Shown here piece after piece: positions 1 through 8,207 of a DNA stretch of 64,000 bases. Each line of letters opens with the position of its first letter. The first letter of the stretch is position 1. The notes under the pieces were generated by a model. That model was not told where the DNA came from. It searched no databases and saw nothing but the letters and a program-made list of their open reading frames with translations. The stretch lies in contig CAZOKJ010000007.1 in the NCBI GenBank assembly GCA_964580465.1, positions 1 through 64,000 on the forward strand, given 5' to 3'. Position numbers and translations under genes: made by a program. The stretch comes from Taishania sp964580465. GTDB lineage: Bacteria; Bacteroidota; Bacteroidia; Flavobacteriales_D; Crocinitomicaceae.

Positions 1-861
1 AGATTGCCATATACATCTACGGAGTTATCAAACTTGGCAACGGCTTCAGTCACTTCATCAAGTCCGCATGATTTGGTTGTAAACCCTAATCAAAATACGG
101 TATTCTTAAGTAAGTACTCAGGACCAGCAAATGTGAACGCAAATGCATTAGATAACTGCCCAGCAACAGGAGGAAATGGCAACACAACTATTCACACAAA
201 TAATGGTGTGGGTAGTACACCAGCAATAGGTGTTACAGCTATGTATTCTGATTTCGCAATCACAGGATTCTCTGAATTCTGGTTACATGGTAGCACAAAT
301 ACTTCTCCTTTGGGGGTTGACTTAGCATCTTTTGGAGCTGAATGTAATGACAAAACAACACGAGTGGAGTGGCTTACAGCGTCTGAAATCAATACTTCTC
401 ATTTTGTCCTTGAAAGAAGTAGAAATGGATATGATTGGACGGAAGTTGCTCAAGTAGAAGCACAAGGAAATAGTACAAATATACATACTTACGCTATCAC
501 AGATGCACAATTTGGTTCTGTTTACTATCGATTAATTCAGACGGACAAGGATGGAAAGTCAACGGTATTTGGACCGATTTATGCAGATTGTCATTCAACA
601 AACAATGAAATGATAGTTTATCCAAATCCAAATCAAGGAAACTTCACAGTAGCGGTGTCAAGTTCTGATGCTGTCAATGGTTCAACCATAACAGTGAAAG
701 ATTTGAATGGCAAAGTTATAGCGAGCAAGATAGTTGATTTGCATATTGGAGTAACATCTGTTCAATTCATAGAAGAGCAATTAGTTCGAGGCACGTATTT
801 TGTAACAATTGAAAATACGGCAGGTGTTTATTTTGCTCCAGTGAAGTTGATTGTTCAATAA
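1..861 (+). CDS. T9SS-secreted surface protein, C-terminal part (5' end outside window)
   Basis: The reading frame is open from the first base, so this is the last 286 residues of a larger protein whose start lies off the left edge. The final ~80 residues form a type A Por/type IX secretion sorting domain: a YPNPNQGNF motif near residue 206, a DLNGK turn, an RGTYFV strand and a terminal PVKLIVQ. Before it is a fibronectin-like module with the phrase LERSRNGYDW. The segment aligns without any net length change to bases 7145-8005 of the next surface gene, so the two are recent paralogues. The product is inferred to be exported to the outer membrane or medium, where the sorting domain is removed. 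Its ligand cannot be told from this fragment. Confidence 0.85.
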   Translation, partial: RLPYTSTELSNLATASVTSSSPHDLVVNPNQNTVFLSKYSGPANVNANALDNCPATGGNGNTTIHTNNGVGSTPAIGVTAMYSDFAITGFSEFWLHGSTNTSPLGVDLASFGAECNDKTTRVEWLTASEINTSHFVLERSRNGYDWTEVAQVEAQGNSTNIHTYAITDAQFGSVYYRLIQTDKDGKSTVFGPIYADCHSTNNEMIVYPNPNQGNFTVAVSSSDAVNGSTITVKDLNGKVIASKIVDLHIGVTSVQFIEEQLVRGTYFVTIENTAGVYFAPVKLIVQ

Positions 862-881
862 GCGATATAATTCTTAATGAG

Positions 882-910
882 AGGACTGAGGAAACTTGGT
901 CCTTTTTTTT
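882..910 (+). terminator. Intrinsic terminator of the partial surface gene
   Basis: A 9-bp stem (AGGACTGAG with CTTGGTCCT, two G-U pairs) closes a GAAA tetraloop and is followed by seven Ts. A near-identical hairpin with a compensatory closing-pair change follows the paralogous gene at 8029. Confidence 0.85.
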
Positions 911-965
911 GTTAGCGCTATGACTATAATTGATACTTTTAAGAATAGGATGTTTAAGTTTGATC

Positions 966-1028
966 AATCCACAATTTGTAATTACCTCTGGTGCTGCTTT
1001 GCGGTTGTAATTTGCAATTTACAACCTA
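966..1028 (+). repeat. Interspersed repeat, copy 1
   Basis: One of three copies of a ~60-bp element (others near 8143 and 63309). The core reads GTAATTACCTCTGGTGCTGC then TTGCGGTTGTAATTTGC and is flanked by repeats of TGCAAT type. This copy is the most diverged. It ends just before the -33 box of the rpsF promoter. No coding potential is seen, and the class of element was not recognised. Confidence 0.7.
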
Positions 1029-1032
1029 AAAT

Positions 1033-1063
1033 TTTGTTTGTTTATAAATTAGTTGTATCTTTG
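1033..1063 (+). promoter_or_regulatory. Promoter of rpsF-rpsR-rplI
   Basis: TTTG at 1033-1036, a 19-bp spacer, then TATCTTTG at 1056-1063. This fits the Bacteroidota consensus TTTG-N19-21-TAnnTTTG and lies 24 bases before the rpsF start codon. Confidence 0.75.
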
Positions 1064-1086
1064 CACCCTTAAAATTAATTAACATT

Positions 1087-1422
1087 ATGAATTTTTACGA
1101 AACTGTTTTCATTTTAACTCCCGTTTTGTCTGAAGAGCAGGCAAAGGAAGCAGTGCAAAAAATCGAGAATGACATCAAATCATTTGGTGGTACGGTTAAG
1201 CACTCGGAGAACTGGGGATTACGTAAATTAGCGTACCCAATCCAAAAAAAATCAACTGGATTTTACTTTTTAGTAGAATTTGAAGCAGAAGGTGCTGCAG
1301 TTGCTGACTTTGAAGTACAATTGAAGCGTGACGAGCGCGTTATCCGTTTCTTAACTGTTAAGATGGATAAAGACCACGTTGCTTACGCTGAGAGAAGAAG
1401 AGCAAAATTAGCTAACGCTTAA
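1087..1422 (+). CDS. rpsF: 30S ribosomal protein S6
   Basis: A 111-residue protein of normal length for bacterial S6. It begins with the typical NFYETVFILTP strand and contains the conserved WGLRKLAYPI stretch and the RDERVIRFLTVK strand. S6 binds the central domain of 16S rRNA as a heterodimer with S18, whose gene follows after 25 bases. It is first in a three-gene operon with rpsR and rplI, a widely conserved order; the ssb or priB found between them in some other phyla is absent. A strong promoter motif lies directly upstream. Confidence 0.97.
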   Translation: MNFYETVFILTPVLSEEQAKEAVQKIENDIKSFGGTVKHSENWGLRKLAYPIQKKSTGFYFLVEFEAEGAAVADFEVQLKRDERVIRFLTVKMDKDHVAYAERRRAKLANA

Positions 1423-1447
1423 TCATTAATCATTAAATCGAGAAAAA

Positions 1448-1711
1448 ATGGCTCAAAATGACATTCGTTATCTAACTCCGATTAACATCGAGATTAGAAA
1501 AGACAAATACTGTAGATTCAAAAAAACAGGAATTAAGTTCATCGATTATAAAGATGCAGATTTCTTGTTGAAATTAGTTAACGAGCAAGGTAAAATTTTA
1601 CCTCGTCGTATCACTGGTACTTCAGCGAAATACCAAAAAAGAGTTAACAAAGCAATCAAAAGAGCACGTCACATCGCACTTCTTCCATACGTTGGGGATA
1701 TGTTGAAATAA
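1448..1711 (+). CDS. rpsR: 30S ribosomal protein S18
   Basis: An 87-residue basic protein with the S18 hallmarks: YKDADFLLKLVNEQGKILPR, then RITGTSAKYQKRVNKAIKRA and a terminal ALLPYVGD. S18 pairs with S6 on the small-subunit platform. The gene sits between rpsF and rplI with short spacers, so all three are probably co-transcribed. The N-terminal segment has a single Cys and no zinc-type Cys cluster. The start is the ATG that gives the usual family length. Confidence 0.97.
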   Translation: MAQNDIRYLTPINIEIRKDKYCRFKKTGIKFIDYKDADFLLKLVNEQGKILPRRITGTSAKYQKRVNKAIKRARHIALLPYVGDMLK

Positions 1712-1749
1712 GCTCTAATTTTTGAATTTGCAATTAAAACATTAAGAAA

Positions 1750-2196
1750 ATGGAAATTATTTTAAAGAAAAACGTAGATAAATTGGGTTACGCTAACGAT
1801 ATCGTTACTGTAAAACCAGGATACGGACGTAACTTCTTGATTCCTCAAGGTTACGCTATTTTGGCTACTGCATCTGCTAAAAAAGCACACGAAGAAGTAA
1901 TGCGCCAAAAAGCTCACAAAGAGAGCAAAATTTTAGCTGAAGCACAAGAATTAGCTGCTAAATTGGAGACTGTTTCTGTTTCTATCACTACTAAAGCTGG
2001 TGAAAATGGAAAAATCTTCGGTTCTGTAAATACTGTTCAATTAGCTGAAGCATTGAAAAAAGAAGGATATGACATCGATCGTAAGTCATTAACAATCAAA
2101 AATGAACCAATTAAAGAAGTTGGTACATTCGAAGCTGTTGTTAACTTACACAAAGGTGTAACTCCTACAATTAAATTTGAAGTAGTAGCTGAATAA
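1750..2196 (+). CDS. rplI: 50S ribosomal protein L9
   Basis: A 148-residue protein matching full-length L9. The N-terminal domain has the signature MEIILKKNVDKLGYANDIV and GYGRNFLIPQGYA. A long Ala/Lys/Glu-rich connecting helix (about residues 45-75) leads to the C-terminal domain with GKIFGSV. L9 binds helix 76 of 23S rRNA at the base of the L1 stalk. It is the last gene of the rpsF operon and is followed by a clear intrinsic terminator. Confidence 0.97.
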   Translation: MEIILKKNVDKLGYANDIVTVKPGYGRNFLIPQGYAILATASAKKAHEEVMRQKAHKESKILAEAQELAAKLETVSVSITTKAGENGKIFGSVNTVQLAEALKKEGYDIDRKSLTIKNEPIKEVGTFEAVVNLHKGVTPTIKFEVVAE

Positions 2197-2217
2197 TTCA
2201 GTTCAATCAATATTGAG

Positions 2218-2246
2218 AAGGTCGATCATTTGGTCGACCTTTTTTT
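2218..2246 (+). terminator. Terminator of the rpsF-rpsR-rplI operon
   Basis: Hairpin AAGGTCGAT with GGTCGACCTT (one G-U pair), then a T run at 2242-2246. It starts 22 bases after the rplI stop. The following ~230 bases up to the next gene are AT-rich and hold nothing else I recognise. Confidence 0.85.
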
Positions 2247-2479
2247 GTGCTATTACTTACCTATTCTAAAATAAGTTTTCAACAATTATTAAAACGCGAT
2301 TGTCCTAATAAGGAGTGTGTTTGCGGTTTGTTTCTAATTAAAACAAGTTGTTTTTTAGGTTCAATTGTTTATAAATCAATAAAATATAAAAATACATTTT
2401 GTTGTATCATTCCTTTTGTTTAAATTTGATGCCGAAAAATACCATGTATTTACTTAGAATAAATGTAACACTATAATTA

Positions 2480-5400
2480 ATGAAATTATTTCTACCGCTA
2501 TTTGTGTTGACCCTTGGGTCAATGGTTGCCACCAATTTTGCTTGGAATCAAGTTAACCCAAATTCAGCTTCGTTGACACATCGCCCTGCTGATATTGTCC
2601 ATCCGTCTTCATCTAGCAATGAGCCTCATTCTTTGTGGATCAATGAGTCATTTGGTTCTTATGCTCAAAATGCTGAGGTGATTGAGAAAAGAGATGCTAA
2701 TTCAAAAACATTCCGAACAGGTGGAAATGTTTATACTGCATTTTTGACTTCTGGTGATGTTCACTACCAAGAAGATGGAAAATGGAAAACAATTTTTCAC
2801 ACAATTTCTCCGTCTTCTGATGGATTTCAAAACACGACGAATAGACACAAAACATATTATCCTGCAACGTCAAAAGGTAGTATTAAAACAGTATTGCCAA
2901 ACGGAGCTTCCTTGATTGATATGAAGGATATGCGTATGTATTACATCGTAAATGAACAGGTTGTTCAAAGTCAAGCTATTCAAAATAAACAAGGGATGGT
3001 TGACTATAATAAGTTGACTTATTCGAATGTATATGGTGCGGGAATTAACTTGCGATTGACGCAGAACACAACGCAGCGTAAAATGGATTACATTATCCAA
3101 AATGCAAGTGCTTTGGCTAATATTCCGTCAGGAGCTCAATTTTTAGTGTTTGAAGAAAAAGCACAGTTGCCAAGTGGTTGGACAGCACAATTAGTCAACA
3201 ATGAAATTTTGTTAAAAGATGCCTCTGGAAACGTGGTTGCTAAATACGAAAAGCCTGTTTATAATGATACGCATGTGCACCATGAAGACGAGGAAGGTCA
3301 TGATCATGGCTTTAGTGAAATAATTGGGACTTACGAAATTGTTCAAAATGGTAATCTTTTAACCATTAAAACGAAAGTGCCAGTAGAGTGGTTGACAAAT
3401 AGTGAACGTAACTTCCCTATTGTCATCGACCCAACAGTAAATTTGTATCCAAATGCAAGTGCAAGATGGACAGGAAGTCATAGAACATATAGTAGCCCCG
3501 TCAACTATGCATCTACCAATATAGATGGAGCAAGTAGTGATGGAAATTTCTACATTGGAAGAAATAGTACTAATTATATCCATAACGGATGGATTAAATA
3601 CAATGTTTCATCCATTCCTATCAGTGGATGTATAAACTCTGCTATATTGTCGTACAATGTTATTGAAAACAATACTTATGAATATGATTGTGCAGTGCAT
3701 ACAAATTTTAGACACATGGCATCTGATCCTTCAGTCAATTCTTTCGATGGTGGAGGAGGGAATGATCAAGCTAGACTTTCAGATATCAGAGATGGATCGA
3801 TTTATGGTACACATAATCTTTCTATATCTGCTTCTGGAGATGGTTGGCAATCATGGGATTTGACTGCTAATATGGCTGATTTGTCTGCTCAAATACCTGC
3901 GGGATGGTTTGCAATTGGAATGCATGTGTATGCTGGAGCTCCTACTCATTCCACTTGTAGGAACACCATTGCAGGTCACAGTCATTCGCTTAAACCGCAT
4001 CTTGTTGTTCAATATTCGATGCCTCCACCACCAATTGCAGGGAATAATGTATTGTGTGTGGGACAGACAACGCAGTTGTCTTATACGATGGAAGGTATAA
4101 CAGGAGGGACTATTGCCTATGCAAATGGATATAAAATTCACACATTTACAGGTAGTGGAACTTTCAATGTTCCGGCTGGTGTTTCTGGAGACTTAGATGT
4201 ACTTGTTGTCGGCGGTGGTGGCGGTGCTCGAGGAGATGTCAGCGGCGGCGGCGGCGGCGGTGGAGTTCGTTATGGCGCTGTTTCTGTTTCTTCTGGGGCT
4301 TATTCGATTGTTGTCGGAGCTGGTGGAGCTGGTGCGCTTCCAGGAAGTGCTAATTCTTCTGGAGGTTCTGACGGTAGCCCATCATCAGCCTTTGGTATAG
4401 TTGCAAATGGCGGTGGTAAAGGAGGTTTGTATAATCAGACAGGAGGAGCAGGAGCAAGTGGCGGTGGCGGCGGCGGTAGTAACGGCAGTGGTGGTGCTGG
4501 AAATATAGGAGAAGGTAATGCTGGTGGAGCAGGAACGAGTGGCTATAGAAGTGGCGGTGGTGGCGGCGCTGGTTATCAAGGAGGAAGTGCTACAAGTTCA
4601 GCAGGAGGGAATGGTGGAAACGGTATAATGTCTAACATTTCAGGAACTGATACATGGTATGGCGGCGGCGGCGGCGGTGGCTTTGATGGAAGTGCTGTTG
4701 GTAATGGTGGCTTAGGTGGTGGCGGAAACGGTAAAAATCGTAGTACAAATTCACCTGGTAACAATGGAGCCCCAAACACAGGAGGTGGTGCAGGAGGTAA
4801 TGCACACCCTCATTATGGTGGTGCGTCTGGCGGATCAGGTATCGTTATTATCCGTTATCCTTATGGTACTTGGTCAACTAGTAATCCTTCTGTGGCGACA
4901 GTAAGTTCTACAGGTTTGGTTACAGCGGTTGGCCCTGGAACGGCGAATATTTACAACATTTCACAAGGATATTGTGAGGATGCTCTAACAACCATTGTTG
5001 TTACTGATAGTGATGTTTCTGGATTAGTCTTAAAGGATGATCCGAGTGCTTGTTCTCCTCAAAATGGAGTGGTTAAAGCATACATCCAAGAAGGTAATTT
5101 TAAAGGAACATCTGTTTGGTATAGAAACTCGTTTAGTTCTGCTACACCAGAAGTGGGAGCACATACCATAGGTGGTTCCGCAACGCTTAATAATAATAAT
5201 TTACGTTTCACGGAAGCTATAAATAGTCAATCTGGAACGCTTACAGTAACTAATCCTGGATTAAATGCTAGTTCTGTAGCTGCTTCCTTTGATTTATTTA
5301 TTGGAAATGGAAATGGTGCTGATGGATTCCAATTTACGTATGGTGATATTAAAGTGCGTTTTGACACATGGAACAACTCGGATCCAAATATTTGTGAAGG

Positions 5401-8005
5401 TGAGTCTACTAGTGGTGGTAAAGTTGGCGTTGGCGTTTACCAAAACAATGTACTAATAAGTGGTGGTTGCCGCCAATATTTAGATATCAGAAATGCTTGG
5501 CATCATGTTTTCTTCCATATTGATATTGCAGGACGTGTTTACTTAAAAGTTGGAAATACGGTAGTATTTAATTACTTACCTTTAACCAATCAAGTAGCTT
5601 ATGATGCTGCAAATAAAAGTTCTTGGACATGGTCTTTCTTTGGACATACTGGAGGAATGAACGATGAGCATAGAATTGATAATTTGCATATCTCTGCTTT
5701 TAATCAGTATTCATATCAATTGAATGGAGGAACATGGCAATCTTCGAATACTTTCTCAAATGTTGGTTCAGGTACTCATACAGTGAATGCTCGTCCAAGA
5801 GTGAACGGTACTTGTACACAAGGAACTGTAGGAAGTATTAAAAATACAGTTCCTAGTTCTGTTACTGTAACTCCTTCTCCAGCTACTGCTTGTGTGGGAG
5901 ATAATATTACTTTATCAGCGACAATAACTCCTGCTAATACAGCTACATTATACGCCTTATTATTTCCATCAGCTTATGGTACAGGTTGGCATGGCTTGCA
6001 AGAAATAAGAGGTTATAATGCTGCAGGTACGCAGCAAGCACTAAATTGTGCTACTGCATCTTCTGCTACATATACTACGAACATATGTGGAGATGCTTCT
6101 TATGGAGCAGGAAATGCTTTTGATGGAGATTTGCCAGGAGGAGTTTCTGGAGTACAATGGTTAACCCCAAAAGAAGCATCAATTTCTGATGGCTCAGGAG
6201 TGAATACGAACTGGAGAAATTATGGTTCAGCTTCTCCTTTCTACGCTCCAGAGTACATAGTGTTTACTTCTGCAGGTCCGCTAGCTGAATTGCAAATTAA
6301 AAATGGTCGCTATGCTTCTGGTGCTAGCAGTACTTGTTTTAAAGATTACCACTTGATGACAAGTACTGATAATGGAGTAACGTGGACAAAAATTAAGCAA
6401 GGTACATTAGCGAATGATCAAGGAACATGGCAAACTATAGAAGTGCTTCCAGCTGAAACTAATTACGTTTGGACAAAAGGAGGAACAGTTGTTGGTACAG
6501 GTAAAGTACTTACCTTGTCAAATGTAACAGCAGCTGATGCGGGTACTTATACGTTAAAAGTTGGTTATGATGTATGTAACACCGTTACTACTACTGTTGA
6601 TGTTGTTATTTCTACACCATCAACGGCACCAACATCTGTTACAGGAGGCGGAAACCATTGTCATGGGCATACAGTGACGCTCACAGCGAATGGAGGAACA
6701 TTAGGTTCGGGAGCTAGTTATCATTGGTACACAGGTTCTTGTGGAGGTACACTCGTTGCAACCACTTCAACACCAACATATAGTTTCACTCCTCCAGTTG
6801 GTACGACAACATATTATGTTCGAGCTGAAGGACCTTGTAATACTACAGCTTGTGTTTCTACAACGGTTACTTTACCTTCTACATCCACTGCTTTAGCGGT
6901 AAATGGAGAAAGTGCAACATGCATTGTGGGTGCTAATGAAACAGTTGTTTTTTATCACCCTGTAAGTGGTCGTTATATAACAACAGTTACTGCTGGAGCA
7001 ACAGCTTTGGGAAGTACAACAGCTACTGTTTATGTCGATTTAACCAATCAACTAGTGCCAGCTTGTGACATGCCACAAGAAGAAACTGCTGTGATGCAAC
7101 GCCACTGGGTAATCAACCCAACGGTAAACGGCCCAGCAACGGTTAGATTGCCTTATACGTCTAGTGAGTTATCAAATTTAGCAACAGCTTCTATGGCTTC
7201 TTCAAGCCCGCATGACTTGGTGACCAATCCAAATCAAAGTACTGTGTTTTTGAGTAAATATTCTGGACCTTTGAATGTAAATGCTAGTGCTTTAGATAAT
7301 TGCCCTGCAACAGGAGGAAACGGAAACACAACTTTACACACAAATAATGGTGTAGGTAGTACACCAGTGACAGGTGTTACAGCATTGTATTCTGATTTTG
7401 CAATTACAAGTTTCTCAGAATTCTGGTTGCACGGAAGCGACAATGTTTCACCTTTAGGGATAGATTTGACTTCTTTTTCAGCTTTTTGTGAAGACAATAA
7501 TACACGTGTTGAATGGATTACAGCATCTGAAGTTAGCACATCTCATTTTATACTTGAAAGAAGTAGAAATGGGTATGATTGGGCGTATATTGGTCAAGTT
7601 CCAGCACAAGGTTCAAGTACGTCTGCACATGTTTATGCAGCGGATGATGTGTCTTCTGGATCGGTTTATTACCGTTTGTTACAAGTCGATACGGATGGAA
7701 AAGTGATAACGTATGGACCTATTTACGCAAATTGTCAATCAAATAATAATGACTTGACCGTATATCCAAATCCAACGAAAGGGACGTTTACAGTTGCTAT
7801 TACTGCAACAACTGATTTAGGCTCGACAACGGTTGCAGTGAAAGATTTGAATGGAAAAATTATATCACTTCAAGAGGTTGATGTTCATTCAGGAGTCACT
7901 ACTGTTCATTTCTCAGAGCAACAGCTAATGCGTGGCACTTACTTTGTAACAGTTAAAAGTCAAGAAGGAAAACAATTTATACCAGTGAAGTTAGTTGTAT
8001 ATTAA
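2480..8005 (+). CDS. Giant multidomain T9SS-secreted surface protein (1841 aa)
   Basis: A signal peptide (about 1-22) starts a long extracellular protein. Regions seen in order: an uncharacterised N-terminal part with a His/Asp/Glu-rich stretch near 263-282; a DNRLRE-like beta domain near 318-510; a glycine-rich domain near 555-793; a bacterial Ig-like group 2 unit near 795-837 (VATVSSTGLVTAVGPGTANI); a legume-lectin/ConA-like domain near 872-1070; an Ig-like domain that appears interrupted by a discoidin (F5/8C)-like insert, about 1132-1374; further Ig-like units; a fibronectin-like linker; and a Por sorting domain at about 1757-1841 (VYPNPTKGTF to VKLVVY). It probably acts as an adhesin or sugar-binding surface protein; this is inference from domain types. 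The last 286 codons match the partial gene at 1-861 without a length change. Confidence 0.88.
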   Translation: MKLFLPLFVLTLGSMVATNFAWNQVNPNSASLTHRPADIVHPSSSSNEPHSLWINESFGSYAQNAEVIEKRDANSKTFRTGGNVYTAFLTSGDVHYQEDGKWKTIFHTISPSSDGFQNTTNRHKTYYPATSKGSIKTVLPNGASLIDMKDMRMYYIVNEQVVQSQAIQNKQGMVDYNKLTYSNVYGAGINLRLTQNTTQRKMDYIIQNASALANIPSGAQFLVFEEKAQLPSGWTAQLVNNEILLKDASGNVVAKYEKPVYNDTHVHHEDEEGHDHGFSEIIGTYEIVQNGNLLTIKTKVPVEWLTNSERNFPIVIDPTVNLYPNASARWTGSHRTYSSPVNYASTNIDGASSDGNFYIGRNSTNYIHNGWIKYNVSSIPISGCINSAILSYNVIENNTYEYDCAVHTNFRHMASDPSVNSFDGGGGNDQARLSDIRDGSIYGTHNLSISASGDGWQSWDLTANMADLSAQIPAGWFAIGMHVYAGAPTHSTCRNTIAGHSHSLKPHLVVQYSMPPPPIAGNNVLCVGQTTQLSYTMEGITGGTIAYANGYKIHTFTGSGTFNVPAGVSGDLDVLVVGGGGGARGDVSGGGGGGGVRYGAVSVSSGAYSIVVGAGGAGALPGSANSSGGSDGSPSSAFGIVANGGGKGGLYNQTGGAGASGGGGGGSNGSGGAGNIGEGNAGGAGTSGYRSGGGGGAGYQGGSATSSAGGNGGNGIMSNISGTDTWYGGGGGGGFDGSAVGNGGLGGGGNGKNRSTNSPGNNGAPNTGGGAGGNAHPHYGGASGGSGIVIIRYPYGTWSTSNPSVATVSSTGLVTAVGPGTANIYNISQGYCEDALTTIVVTDSDVSGLVLKDDPSACSPQNGVVKAYIQEGNFKGTSVWYRNSFSSATPEVGAHTIGGSATLNNNNLRFTEAINSQSGTLTVTNPGLNASSVAASFDLFIGNGNGADGFQFTYGDIKVRFDTWNNSDPNICEGESTSGGKVGVGVYQNNVLISGGCRQYLDIRNAWHHVFFHIDIAGRVYLKVGNTVVFNYLPLTNQVAYDAANKSSWTWSFFGHTGGMNDEHRIDNLHISAFNQYSYQLNGGTWQSSNTFSNVGSGTHTVNARPRVNGTCTQGTVGSIKNTVPSSVTVTPSPATACVGDNITLSATITPANTATLYALLFPSAYGTGWHGLQEIRGYNAAGTQQALNCATASSATYTTNICGDASYGAGNAFDGDLPGGVSGVQWLTPKEASISDGSGVNTNWRNYGSASPFYAPEYIVFTSAGPLAELQIKNGRYASGASSTCFKDYHLMTSTDNGVTWTKIKQGTLANDQGTWQTIEVLPAETNYVWTKGGTVVGTGKVLTLSNVTAADAGTYTLKVGYDVCNTVTTTVDVVISTPSTAPTSVTGGGNHCHGHTVTLTANGGTLGSGASYHWYTGSCGGTLVATTSTPTYSFTPPVGTTTYYVRAEGPCNTTACVSTTVTLPSTSTALAVNGESATCIVGANETVVFYHPVSGRYITTVTAGATALGSTTATVYVDLTNQLVPACDMPQEETAVMQRHWVINPTVNGPATVRLPYTSSELSNLATASMASSSPHDLVTNPNQSTVFLSKYSGPLNVNASALDNCPATGGNGNTTLHTNNGVGSTPVTGVTALYSDFAITSFSEFWLHGSDNVSPLGIDLTSFSAFCEDNNTRVEWITASEVSTSHFILERSRNGYDWAYIGQVPAQGSSTSAHVYAADDVSSGSVYYRLLQVDTDGKVITYGPIYANCQSNNNDLTVYPNPTKGTFTVAITATTDLGSTTVAVKDLNGKIISLQEVDVHSGVTTVHFSEQQLMRGTYFVTVKSQEGKQFIPVKLVVY

Positions 8006-8028
8006 CAATGCTTTAAATGAATGAAAAA

Positions 8029-8057
8029 TGGACTGAGGAAACTTGGTCCATTTTTTT
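8029..8057 (+). terminator. Intrinsic terminator of the giant surface gene
   Basis: Stem TGGACTGAG with CTTGGTCCA around a GAAA loop, then seven Ts. It is the same hairpin as at 882-910 except that the closing A-T pair has become T-A, so the pairing is preserved. Confidence 0.85.
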
Positions 8058-8142
8058 GTGCTTATTATGACAAAGTGACTGAATGACCAAATGACTATTT
8101 GACTAATTACCACTTTTAAAAATAGATTGTTTTAGTTTGATT

Positions 8143-8207
8143 AATCTGCAATCTGCAATTACTTCCAGTGCTGCTTCGCGGTTGCAATCTGCAATCTGCA
8201 ATCTAAA
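8143..8207 (+). repeat. Interspersed repeat, copy 2
   Basis: The core GCAATTACTTCCAGTGCTGC plus TTCGCGGTTGCAATCTGC is flanked by reiterated CTGCAAT units on both sides. The element lies between convergent genes, and its end reads CTAAA, whose CTA is the reverse-strand TAG stop codon of the methyltransferase gene at 8203. Copies 1 and 3 share the core. Confidence 0.75.

Noticed and set aside
4238..4680. Possible CRISPR or tandem-repeat array in the Gly-rich region
   Set aside because: Repeats are short codon runs inside one continuous reading frame with no regular spacer length.
4385..4904. Open frames opposite and out of frame with the glycine-rich domain
   Set aside because: Artefacts of GGN triplet runs; products are Pro- or Thr/Ala/Cys-rich with no domain.
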